NCBI GenBank assembly: GCA_021159445.1
Contig: JAGGRV010000232.1
Span: forward strand, 1 to 11,437
DNA from: Deltaproteobacteria bacterium
GTDB taxonomy: Bacteria > Desulfobacterota > Dissulfuribacteria > Dissulfuribacterales > UBA3076
Reading direction: 5' to 3'
DNA length: 11,437 bases
Notes under the pieces: model-generated
Told to the model about the DNA's origin: nothing
Database searches by the model: none
The model's input: the letters and a program-made list of their open reading frames with translations, nothing else
Translations under genes and position numbers: made by a program
Part shown: positions 5,678 to 11,437 of the stretch, one piece after another
How positions within the stretch are numbered: the first letter of the stretch is position 1
How the letters are laid out: every line of letters begins with the position of its first letter

Positions 5678-6885
5678 TAAATATGTAACAGATGTCCCAT
5701 CTTCTCTTTCTTACACATCAGATAGTTCATATTTTCCTCATTGGGTGGGATTTCAATAGGGACTCTTTCCACCACTTCCATCCCATAACCCTCGAGCCCC
5801 ACAATCTTTTTGGGATTGTTTGTCATGAGTCTCATTTTTCTCACCCCGAGATCCCGCAAGATCTGGGCACCAACACCATAGTCTCTGAGATCCGGTTTAA
5901 AGCCCAGTTCACGGTTGGCCTCCACGGTATCTCTTCCCTGATCCTGGAGACAATACGCCCGGAGTTTGTTAAGAAGGCCGATACCGCGGCCTTCCTGTCT
6001 CATATAGACAAGGACACCCCGGCCTTCTTTGGCTATCTGACCCATGGCCCTCTGTAACTGTAGACCGCAATCACATCTGAGGGAACCAAGTACATCTCCT
6101 GTCAGACACTCAGAGTGTACACGCACAAGAATTTCTTCGTCGGGCTGTATCTCTGGATCTCCCAGCACCAGGGCAAGATGCTCATTGGGATCGATTATGC
6201 TGCTATAGACGATGAGCTTCCATTCTCCACCAAACCTGGAGGGCAGCCTGGTCTCAACATCCCGATTTACAAAACTCTCAGTGCGAAGACGATAGGCTAT
6301 GAGGTCTGCAATTGTGACAATCTTGAGATCGTGTTTTTTAGAAAAAACTTCAAGATCAGGCATCCGGGCCATTGTCCCATCGTCCTTCATGATCTCGCAT
6401 ATGACCCCGGAGGATTTCAGGCCTGCCAACCTTGCAAGATCCACTGAACCCTCGGTCTGACCTGCCCTCACCAGGACCCCTCCCTCCCTTGCCTTTAGCG
6501 GAAAGACATGGCCTGGCATGGCAATATCCTCCGGACCGGATTCGTCTGCTATGGCAGTCAGGATAGTAGTTGCTCTGTCATGGGCAGAGATACCTGTTGT
6601 GACCCCATGTTTAGCCTCTATGGATACCGTAAAATTCGTGCCGTACATCGATGTATTCCGGGAAGTCATCATAGGGAGCTTCAGCTTGTTTACCTGATCT
6701 TCCGCAAGGGCAAGACAGATCAAGCCACGGCCATACCTGGCCATGAAATTGATGGCCTCAGGGGTCACCTTTTCTGCAGCCATAGTGAGGTCACCCTCGT
6801 TTTCCCGGTCCTCATCGTCGACAAGGATAAACATCTTTCCAGCCCGAATATCTTCAATAGCACTTTCTATGGTGGATAATGACAT
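5677..6885 (-). CDS. ribBA: Bifunctional 3,4-dihydroxy-2-butanone-4-phosphate synthase / GTP cyclohydrolase II
   Basis: This 402-residue fusion supplies both branches of riboflavin synthesis: RibB turns ribulose-5-phosphate into dihydroxybutanone phosphate, and RibA opens GTP. The N-terminal RibB domain (1 to about 203) has DDEDRENEGD (23-32), YGTNFTVSIE (81-90), GVTTGISAHDRATT (94-107) and PGHVFPL (124-130). The RibA domain (about 206-402) has the zinc cysteines C260, C271 and C273 (SECLTGDVLGSLRCDCG), RQEGRGIGL (296-304), DTVEANRELGF (319-329), TNNPKK (355-360) and KMGHLL near the end. Both halves look complete. One oddity is RAGQTEGSVDL (140-150), which has Q143 where E. coli RibB has the metal-ligand His153 (GHTE). 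The ATG follows a GAGG about 11 bases upstream. It lies 51 bases after ribE. Confidence 0.97.
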   Translation of the reverse strand: MSLSTIESAIEDIRAGKMFILVDDEDRENEGDLTMAAEKVTPEAINFMARYGRGLICLALAEDQVNKLKLPMMTSRNTSMYGTNFTVSIEAKHGVTTGISAHDRATTILTAIADESGPEDIAMPGHVFPLKAREGGVLVRAGQTEGSVDLARLAGLKSSGVICEIMKDDGTMARMPDLEVFSKKHDLKIVTIADLIAYRLRTESFVNRDVETRLPSRFGGEWKLIVYSSIIDPNEHLALVLGDPEIQPDEEILVRVHSECLTGDVLGSLRCDCGLQLQRAMGQIAKEGRGVLVYMRQEGRGIGLLNKLRAYCLQDQGRDTVEANRELGFKPDLRDYGVGAQILRDLGVRKMRLMTNNPKKIVGLEGYGMEVVERVPIEIPPNEENMNYLMCKKEKMGHLLHI

Positions 6886-6936
6886 TGTTAAATAAACCTC
6901 GTTAAAGAAATTTTCGTCAGTGAACTATGTTCCTTT

Positions 6937-7590
6937 TTATAAAAATCCATGCTGTGCCAAAAACTCCGTATTAATATTGGTCGGTTTCTCTGATTTAATA
7001 TGCCCGGCCAAAAGTAATTTTTCAATATACTTCCCAATGAGATCTACCTCAATATTGATTTTATCTCCCCTCTTTCTGAAGCCCATAGTAGTGAGCTTGG
7101 CAGTATGCGGGATGATGGCCACGGAGAAACGGCCCTTACCACAACTATTTACAGTAAGGCTGATGCCGTCAATTGCAACCGAACCTTTTTCGATAATGTA
7201 CCGGTCAAGGCTCTCGGAGATAGCTATAGTAAATAAAGTGAACCGGCTTAGATGCTCCTTTTCAATTACTTCTCCTATTCCATCCACATGGCCACTTACC
7301 AGATGTCCGCCAAGACGGTCTGAGAGCCTAAGTGCCCGCTCAAGATTAACACGGCTTCCAACCCTGAGCCCGGATAATGTGGTCCTTGAAAGGGTCTCTG
7401 GTGAAACTTCCACACTAAAAACGTCATGGGAGATAGTAACGGCGGTCAGGCAGACTCCGTTCACAGCAATACTCTCCCCCTCCTGTGGATCTTTAATAGA
7501 AAAAACAGGATGAATAGTAAGGACCAGGCCCTGACCTGCCTGCCGAACATCCTTGAGGGTCCCAATGCCCTGGATTATACCTGTAAACAT
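6937..7590 (-). CDS. ribE: Riboflavin synthase, alpha subunit
   Basis: Riboflavin synthase dismutates two 6,7-dimethyl-8-ribityllumazine molecules into riboflavin and the ribitylaminouracil precursor. The 217-residue protein has the expected two tandem lumazine-binding barrels. The first begins with the near-invariant MFTGIIQGIG and contains GESIAVNGVCLT (38-49, with C47). The second starts around GGHLVSGHVDG (94-104) and contains GSVAIDGISLTVN (136-148), PHT (161-163) and VDLIGKY (182-188). The tail after 190 is somewhat long and polar. The start is nine bases after ribD; a GGAG in the ribD 3' end is about 13 bases upstream, rather far. The symbol varies: this protein is called ribC or ribE in different organisms. 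Confidence 0.97.
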   Translation of the reverse strand: MFTGIIQGIGTLKDVRQAGQGLVLTIHPVFSIKDPQEGESIAVNGVCLTAVTISHDVFSVEVSPETLSRTTLSGLRVGSRVNLERALRLSDRLGGHLVSGHVDGIGEVIEKEHLSRFTLFTIAISESLDRYIIEKGSVAIDGISLTVNSCGKGRFSVAIIPHTAKLTTMGFRKRGDKINIEVDLIGKYIEKLLLAGHIKSEKPTNINTEFLAQHGFL

Positions 7591-7599
7591 TTATTATGG

Positions 7600-8730
7600 T
7601 CAGCTCCAGAAGAAATCAATGTCTGTGACCAGACCATGGACCAGCCAATTATCGCCCAGCTTGCGATGTTGTATCTTTGACAGCCTTGTTGCCCTTCCCA
7701 CGTCCACGGCTCCTGAACCGCCTATTGCGGGCCGGGCATCCTTTCCTCCGATTACCATGGGAGCATAATAAAAAAAGGCCTCATCAACAAATGCCTGATC
7801 CCAGAATGCCCCGTGGACCGTGGCCCCGCCTTCTACCAGAATGGACTGCGCCCCAAAGTCGCCCAACATCCTGAGCACATCCCTGATGTTTACCCTGCCT
7901 TGCCCATCGGGCTGCGTAAACCAGACCTTTGCACCGGATGCCTCCAGGGCCTGCCTGTACTCAGCCGTGGATTTACCTTCCACCCCGATTATCACAGTAG
8001 GTGCAGAGGACTTCAGGCGGCATATCCGGCTGGAGGGATCAACGCTCAGTCCACTGTCCAGCACTACCCTGATGGGATCTTTAACAGCTTTCTTGCCCTT
8101 TCTGCAAGTAAGCTGTGGATCATCCGCCAATATGGTGCCTTTGCCGACCAGTATGGCGTCACTTATTTCCCTCAGGCGGTGCCCCGAGCTACGGGCCTGC
8201 TGATTGGTAATCCACTTTGAGTGACCTGTCCGGGTTGCAGTCCTGGCGTCCAGACTGCATGCCACCTTGGATCTGACCCAGGGCATACCGGTCAATATGT
8301 GTTTGGTAAAGGGGGCTATCAAAAGACGGCACTCATCTCTCAGACACCCTGTCTCGACTTCAATGCCCTTGTCCTGCAGAAACTCTGTTCCTCCTCCAGC
8401 CACCTTCGGGTTTGGATCAAGCGTCCCGATTACGACCCTTCTGATGCCTGCCTGCAGTATGGCATGTGTGCAGGGCGGTGTCCGGCCGGTGTGGTTGCAG
8501 GGTTCCAGGGTCACATACAGATCAGCCCCTTTGGCCGCATCTCCAGCGGCCCTCAGGGCATGGATTTCAGCATGGGGCGTGCCAGCCTTCTGGTGCCAAC
8601 CTTCTCCCAGAATAATGCCTTGACGGGCCACAACCGCGCCTACGGCAGGGTTTGGAGTGGTGTACCCAAGGCCCTTCTCACCAAGTCTAAGGGCCCTACG
8701 CATATATTTGATATCTTCACCGGACCACAT
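7600..8730 (-). CDS. ribD: Bifunctional diaminohydroxyphosphoribosylaminopyrimidine deaminase / 5-amino-6-(5-phosphoribosylamino)uracil reductase
   Basis: RibD performs the second and third steps after GTP cyclohydrolase II: pyrimidine deamination, then NADPH-dependent side-chain reduction. The N-terminal deaminase domain (1 to about 145) has TPNPAVGAV (25-33), the zinc-site HAE (53-55) and LEPCNHTGRTPPC (75-87) with C78 and C87 as zinc ligands. The reductase domain has KVACSLDARTATRTGHSKWIT (155-175), DAILVGKGTILADDPQLTCR (191-210) and LVEGGATVHGAF (298-309). At 376 residues it is a normal full-length fusion. The ATG directly abuts the nrdR TGA with no bases between, so coupling is very likely. 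SLDA replaces the more usual SLDG in the reductase, a mild change with no clear consequence. Confidence 0.97.
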   Translation of the reverse strand: MWSGEDIKYMRRALRLGEKGLGYTTPNPAVGAVVARQGIILGEGWHQKAGTPHAEIHALRAAGDAAKGADLYVTLEPCNHTGRTPPCTHAILQAGIRRVVIGTLDPNPKVAGGGTEFLQDKGIEVETGCLRDECRLLIAPFTKHILTGMPWVRSKVACSLDARTATRTGHSKWITNQQARSSGHRLREISDAILVGKGTILADDPQLTCRKGKKAVKDPIRVVLDSGLSVDPSSRICRLKSSAPTVIIGVEGKSTAEYRQALEASGAKVWFTQPDGQGRVNIRDVLRMLGDFGAQSILVEGGATVHGAFWDQAFVDEAFFYYAPMVIGGKDARPAIGGSGAVDVGRATRLSKIQHRKLGDNWLVHGLVTDIDFFWS

Positions 8731-9204
8731 TCAAGAACTCTGATTGCGGGAACTTTCGCTCAGCAGCTCTTGCAGTTGATCCATGAACTCATTGAGGTCC
8801 TTAAATTGCTTGTATACGGAGGCAAAACGCACGTAAGCCACATCGTCCCATGCCCTCAATTGAGACATAACACGTTCCCCTAAAAATCTGCTTTCCAGTT
8901 CCCTTTCTCCTCTATCTTGAATTTCTTTCTCAAGATCGCTGACAAAGGCATCCACTTCGTCCATACTCACCGGCCTCTTTTCACAGGCCTTTACTATCCC
9001 ATCAACAATTTTATTCCGGTCAAAGGATTCACGTCTTCCATCCTTTTTGACTACCATGGGATGAAATTCTTCAATCCTCTCATAGGTAGTAAAACGCTCA
9101 TGACAAGACAGGCATTCCCGGCGTCGACGGATGGCCCTGCTGTCCTGGCTGGACCTGGAGTCCACAACTTTACTCTCTGAAGAACTGCAGAATGGACACT
9201 TCAT
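8731..9204 (-). CDS. nrdR: Transcriptional repressor NrdR
   Basis: NrdR senses ATP/dATP and represses ribonucleotide reductase operons through NrdR boxes. The 157-residue product starts MKCPFC and has a four-Cys zinc ribbon (C3, C6, C31, C34) with the basic DSRAIRRRRECLSC stretch used for DNA contact. An ATP-cone domain follows at about 47-137: VVKKDGRRESFDRNKI (51-66), then ALRAWDDVAYVRFASVYKQF-like sequence (RAWDDVAYVRFASVYKQF, 117-134). A short Ser-rich tail ends it. It starts six bases after the dCMP deaminase stop without a visible Shine-Dalgarno. No ribonucleotide reductase gene and no convincing NrdR box is in the window, so its targets lie elsewhere. The nrdR-ribD neighbourhood is widespread in bacteria and is not by itself evidence that NrdR controls flavin genes. 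Confidence 0.97.
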   Translation of the reverse strand: MKCPFCSSSESKVVDSRSSQDSRAIRRRRECLSCHERFTTYERIEEFHPMVVKKDGRRESFDRNKIVDGIVKACEKRPVSMDEVDAFVSDLEKEIQDRGERELESRFLGERVMSQLRAWDDVAYVRFASVYKQFKDLNEFMDQLQELLSESSRNQSS

Positions 9205-9210
9205 TGGATT

Positions 9211-9717
9211 TCAACCGGTTGAGGGATTAGTTTCCTTGAATTTTATTAGATCTACTCCGGCCTCTGCCAACATATCACGGGACATGGGATCTGCATAGCC
9301 TTTTGCGTAATAGATAGACCGGATACCGGCATTTATCAGCATCTTTGTGCATATAACACAGGGCAGATTAGTACAGTACAAAATCGAATTGGCTACGGGA
9401 ATCCCATGGTATGCAGCTTGAATAATTACATTCTGTTCAGCATGGAGCCCTCTGCAGAGCTCGTGCCTCTCACCCGAAGGGACCTTGAGTTTTTCCCTCA
9501 GGCAACCTATTTCAAGACAGTGTGTCAAGCCACTTGGCGCTCCGTTATAACCTGTTGCCAGTATGCGACGATTTTTTACAAGAATTGCCCCTACTTTACG
9601 GCGCAGACATGTAGATCTCTGGGCAACCAGATGGGCAATGGACATGAAGTAGGCGTCCCAGGACGGCCTGGTATTTTTGATATCTTGTTCCATATTTCCC
9701 AAATCAGCCAATATCAT
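9211..9717 (-). CDS. comEB: Deoxycytidylate (dCMP) deaminase, ComEB type
   Basis: The enzyme converts dCMP to dUMP, feeding thymidylate synthase. The zinc deaminase signature is clear: HAEQN with H92 and E94, and PCVIC with C120 and C123. Family-specific segments are RPSWDAYFMSIAHLVAQRSTCLRRKVGA (17-44), ATGYNGAPSGLTHC (54-67) and IYYAKGYAD (135-143). Further cysteines C67, C72 and C88 sit where several dCMP deaminases carry a second metal site; that role is inference. The ATG at 9717 overlaps the glyA end by 14 bases. A second ATG at 9693 (MEQDIKNTRPSW), ten bases after the glyA stop and just after GGGA, gives a length closer to the family and may be the real start. Next to glyA it suggests joint supply of dUMP and methylene-tetrahydrofolate for dTMP synthesis. 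Confidence 0.93.
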   Translation of the reverse strand: MILADLGNMEQDIKNTRPSWDAYFMSIAHLVAQRSTCLRRKVGAILVKNRRILATGYNGAPSGLTHCLEIGCLREKLKVPSGERHELCRGLHAEQNVIIQAAYHGIPVANSILYCTNLPCVICTKMLINAGIRSIYYAKGYADPMSRDMLAEAGVDLIKFKETNPSTG

Positions 9718-10966
9718 GTCGTGCTAGACGCTCGGGATATAGCGGAAACCTCTCGCACAGGGACCGGATCTTCATTTTAATATCTCCGATCAACTTATCG
9801 TCTTCAGGTTGGCTCAAGAGCTCTGAGATATAGTTACCTATTTCTTCCATCTCTGGCTCTTTAAGCCCTCTCGTAGTTACTCCAGGGGTCCCGATCCGGA
9901 TACCACTGGTAACACTCGGGGACCGGGTATCAAAGGGAATAGTATTTTTATTTACCGTGATACCGGACCGCTCCAGCATCTCTTCTGCCTTTGCTCCTGT
10001 AAGGCCCTTATCTGAAAGATCCACAAGTAACAGGTGATTGTCCGTGCCTCCTGAGACCAGGCGAAATCCTCGATCCTGCAAGGTCTTTGCAAGGGTCTTT
10101 GCGTTTGAAACAATCTGCTGCTGGTATATTTTAAAATCGTCTCTCAAGGCCTCTTTAAAGGCTACGGCCTTTGCGGCGATTACGTGCATCAAAGGACCTC
10201 CCTGAATGCCCGGGAATATCTGGCTGTTCAAGGATCGGGAATACTTTTCCATGGCTAATATGATTCCGCCCCTGGGACCTCTCATAGTCTTGTGGGTCGT
10301 GGAGGTAATAAAGTCTGCAAATGGGACTGGGGACGGATGAACACCTGATGCCACAAGTCCGGCTATATGGGCCATATCCACCATGAGATAGGCCCCGACT
10401 TCGTCAGCTATCCTTCTGAATGCCGCAAAATCTATGGTGCGGGGGTATGCACTTGCACCGGCAATAATGAGCTTAGGCTGGTGTTTTTCAGCAATTTCTG
10501 CAACCTGGTCATAATCTATGACTTCGGTTTTCCGGTTTACGCCATAGTGAGCTATCTTAAAAAGCCGTCCTGAAAAACTCGCCGGCAGACCATGGGAGAG
10601 ATGTCCTCCATGTGTCAAATCCATTGACAGAATGGAGTCACCAGGGTTGAGAACGGCAAAATATACTGCCATGTTTGCCTGAGTACCTGAGTGGGGCTGT
10701 ACGTTGGCATACTCTGATCCGAAGAGCTGGTTCAGGCGGTCAATGGCAAGTTTCTCCACCACGTCCATGTTCTCGCATCCGCCATAATATCTTTTCCCAG
10801 GGTAGCCTTCGGCGTACTTGTTCATGAAGACACTGCCCTCTGCCTGCATGACCGCCTCGCTCACGAAATTTTCCGAGGCTATCATCTCAAGCTGCTCTGT
10901 CTGCCGTTCTATTTCAGCCCTAAAGGCCTGAAAGACCTCAGGATCAGTGTGCTTCAAATGAATCAT
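9704..10966 (-). CDS. glyA: Serine hydroxymethyltransferase
   Basis: This PLP enzyme interconverts serine plus tetrahydrofolate with glycine plus 5,10-methylene-tetrahydrofolate, the main one-carbon source for dTMP, purines and methionine. From the ATG at 10966 the product has 420 residues, normal for the family. Motifs include LEMIASENFVS near 26-36, GYPGKRYYGGCENMD near 54-68, HSGTQAN, MVDMAHIAGL with D197 and H200, and STTHKTMRGPRGG with the PLP-binding K226. The frame is open seven codons further to a TTG at 10987. I chose 10966 because GGAG (10974-10977) lies seven bases before it, next to the rpiB stop, and because the protein then begins MIHLKHTDPEVF as family members do. It is followed by the dCMP deaminase gene with a small overlap or gap, depending on that gene's start. 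Confidence 0.97.
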   Translation of the reverse strand: MIHLKHTDPEVFQAFRAEIERQTEQLEMIASENFVSEAVMQAEGSVFMNKYAEGYPGKRYYGGCENMDVVEKLAIDRLNQLFGSEYANVQPHSGTQANMAVYFAVLNPGDSILSMDLTHGGHLSHGLPASFSGRLFKIAHYGVNRKTEVIDYDQVAEIAEKHQPKLIIAGASAYPRTIDFAAFRRIADEVGAYLMVDMAHIAGLVASGVHPSPVPFADFITSTTHKTMRGPRGGIILAMEKYSRSLNSQIFPGIQGGPLMHVIAAKAVAFKEALRDDFKIYQQQIVSNAKTLAKTLQDRGFRLVSGGTDNHLLLVDLSDKGLTGAKAEEMLERSGITVNKNTIPFDTRSPSVTSGIRIGTPGVTTRGLKEPEMEEIGNYISELLSQPEDDKLIGDIKMKIRSLCERFPLYPERLARHDIG

Positions 10967-10970
10967 TTTT

Positions 10971-11405
10971 TTACTCCAATGAGTCAATCATATTGATCCT
11001 GCGACTGTGACGTCCGCCTTTGAAAGGAGTCATAAGCCACACCTTGACCATCTCTTCGGCAAGCTCGTGATCTATTATCCGTCCACCCATGCAAAGTATG
11101 TTTGAATCATTGTGTTCCCGGCTCATCTGGGCAGTGAAAAGATCATGGCATAAGGTAGCCCTGACGCCTGGTATGCGATTGGCGACTATGGACATGCCTA
11201 TGCCGGTTCCACAGACCAGGACACCCCTTTCACACTGACCGGATGCCACGGACTTTGCAACCTCACGGCCCTGTATCGGATAGTCAACCGAATCCGCAGA
11301 GTAGCAGCCCAGATCCCGGACATCATGTCCAAGTCCTATAAGTAAACTGCGTATCTTTTCTTTTAGTTCAAATCCACCGTGATCCGAACCGATAGCTATC
11401 TTCAT
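10971..11405 (-). CDS. rpiB: Ribose-5-phosphate isomerase B
   Basis: RpiB interconverts ribose-5-phosphate and ribulose-5-phosphate in the non-oxidative pentose phosphate pathway. The 144-residue protein opens with MKIAIGSDHGGFELK (D8, H9) and contains VCGTGIGMSIVANRIPGVRA (64-83) with C65 at the catalytic cysteine position, REHNDSNILCMGGRII (96-111) and GGRHSRRI (130-137). Length and motifs fit RpiB, as opposed to the related LacA/LacB sugar isomerases, which occur in lac operons. The ATG at 11405 has only a distant purine-rich AGGGA upstream. It is the first operon gene visible; the window ends 32 bases upstream, so promoter and preceding gene are not seen. Its product ribulose-5-phosphate is the RibB substrate and ribose-5-phosphate feeds GTP synthesis, so it plausibly serves the rib genes downstream. 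Confidence 0.97.
   Translation of the reverse strand: MKIAIGSDHGGFELKEKIRSLLIGLGHDVRDLGCYSADSVDYPIQGREVAKSVASGQCERGVLVCGTGIGMSIVANRIPGVRATLCHDLFTAQMSREHNDSNILCMGGRIIDHELAEEMVKVWLMTPFKGGRHSRRINMIDSLE
10974..10977 (-). promoter_or_regulatory. Ribosome binding site deciding the glyA start
   Basis: On the minus strand GGAG is followed by TAAAAAA and then the ATG at 10966. The TAA within it is the rpiB stop codon (10973-10971), so termination on rpiB places ribosomes at the glyA start. The upstream TTG at 10987 has only a partial AGGA before it and lies inside rpiB, so it is less likely. Confidence 0.75.
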
Positions 11406-11437
11406 GTAATTATTTATTCCCTGCCAAGGAGTGTGAA

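Noticed and set aside
6886..7599. Search for an FMN riboswitch upstream of or between the rib genes
   Set aside because: The gaps before ribD (0), ribE (9) and ribBA (51 bases) are too small for the FMN aptamer, and the 132-base gap before ribH is filled by AT-rich heptamer repeats without the conserved RFN pattern. Any riboswitch would lie beyond the right edge, upstream of rpiB.
8221..8883. Long plus-strand open frames opposite ribD/nrdR, leuS and ribE
   Set aside because: They lie fully antisense to genes with complete conserved motifs, lack ribosome binding sites and recognisable domains, and are as expected for shadow frames of coding sequence.

Overview
This is an ordinary, gene-dense bacterial housekeeping region with twelve protein genes. 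All twelve are intact and all can be named at family level. Ten lie head to tail on the minus strand in transcription order: rpiB, glyA, a dCMP deaminase gene, nrdR, ribD, ribE, ribBA, ribH, nusB, leuS, lptE run from the right edge down to 1512 (eleven genes counting lptE). A separate minus-strand mscS-type channel gene sits at the left end, and rpsT is the only plus-strand gene. I see no tRNA, rRNA, CRISPR array, insertion sequence, prophage or defence system, and I do not claim a novel system here.

Organism: an LptE-type lipoprotein means a diderm with lipopolysaccharide. From general knowledge, the order rpiB-glyA-dCMP deaminase-nrdR-ribD-ribE-ribBA-ribH-nusB is familiar from the former Deltaproteobacteria (Desulfobacterota). 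Base composition is moderate. The lineage is inferred from gene order and protein flavour and was not tested by search.

Layout. Bases 1-80 lie downstream of the mscS gene and hold nothing I can support. From 81 to 1145 is the channel gene. An 88-base divergent gap (1146-1233) holds overlapping promoter-like elements for mscS and rpsT. The rpsT gene starts with TTG, as the E. coli gene does, and meets lptE tail to tail with a four-base overlap. From 11405 down to 1512 the long operon has gaps of 0-51 bases or small overlaps, with one exception: 132 bases between ribBA and ribH. That gap contains an imperfect inverted repeat built from 7-base units and a separate perfect 11-bp hairpin at the ribBA stop. 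Bases 11406-11437 are too short to show the operon promoter.

How the genes fit together. ribD, ribE, ribBA and ribH encode all the classical riboflavin-pathway enzymes except the dedicated dephosphorylation step. RpiB interconverts ribose-5-phosphate and ribulose-5-phosphate, and ribulose-5-phosphate is the substrate of the RibB half of RibBA. GlyA (methylene-tetrahydrofolate supply), dCMP deaminase (dUMP supply) and NrdR (repressor of ribonucleotide reductase genes) form a deoxynucleotide and thymidylate theme. NusB, LeuRS, S20 and LptE add transcription, translation and envelope functions.

The points most worth a second look are: an 8-base tandem repeat that appears to have expanded in frame inside the leuS editing domain; the repeat-filled ribBA-ribH gap; a Gln at the position of a metal-ligand His in RibBA; the divergent promoters; and the rpsT start and tail overlap.
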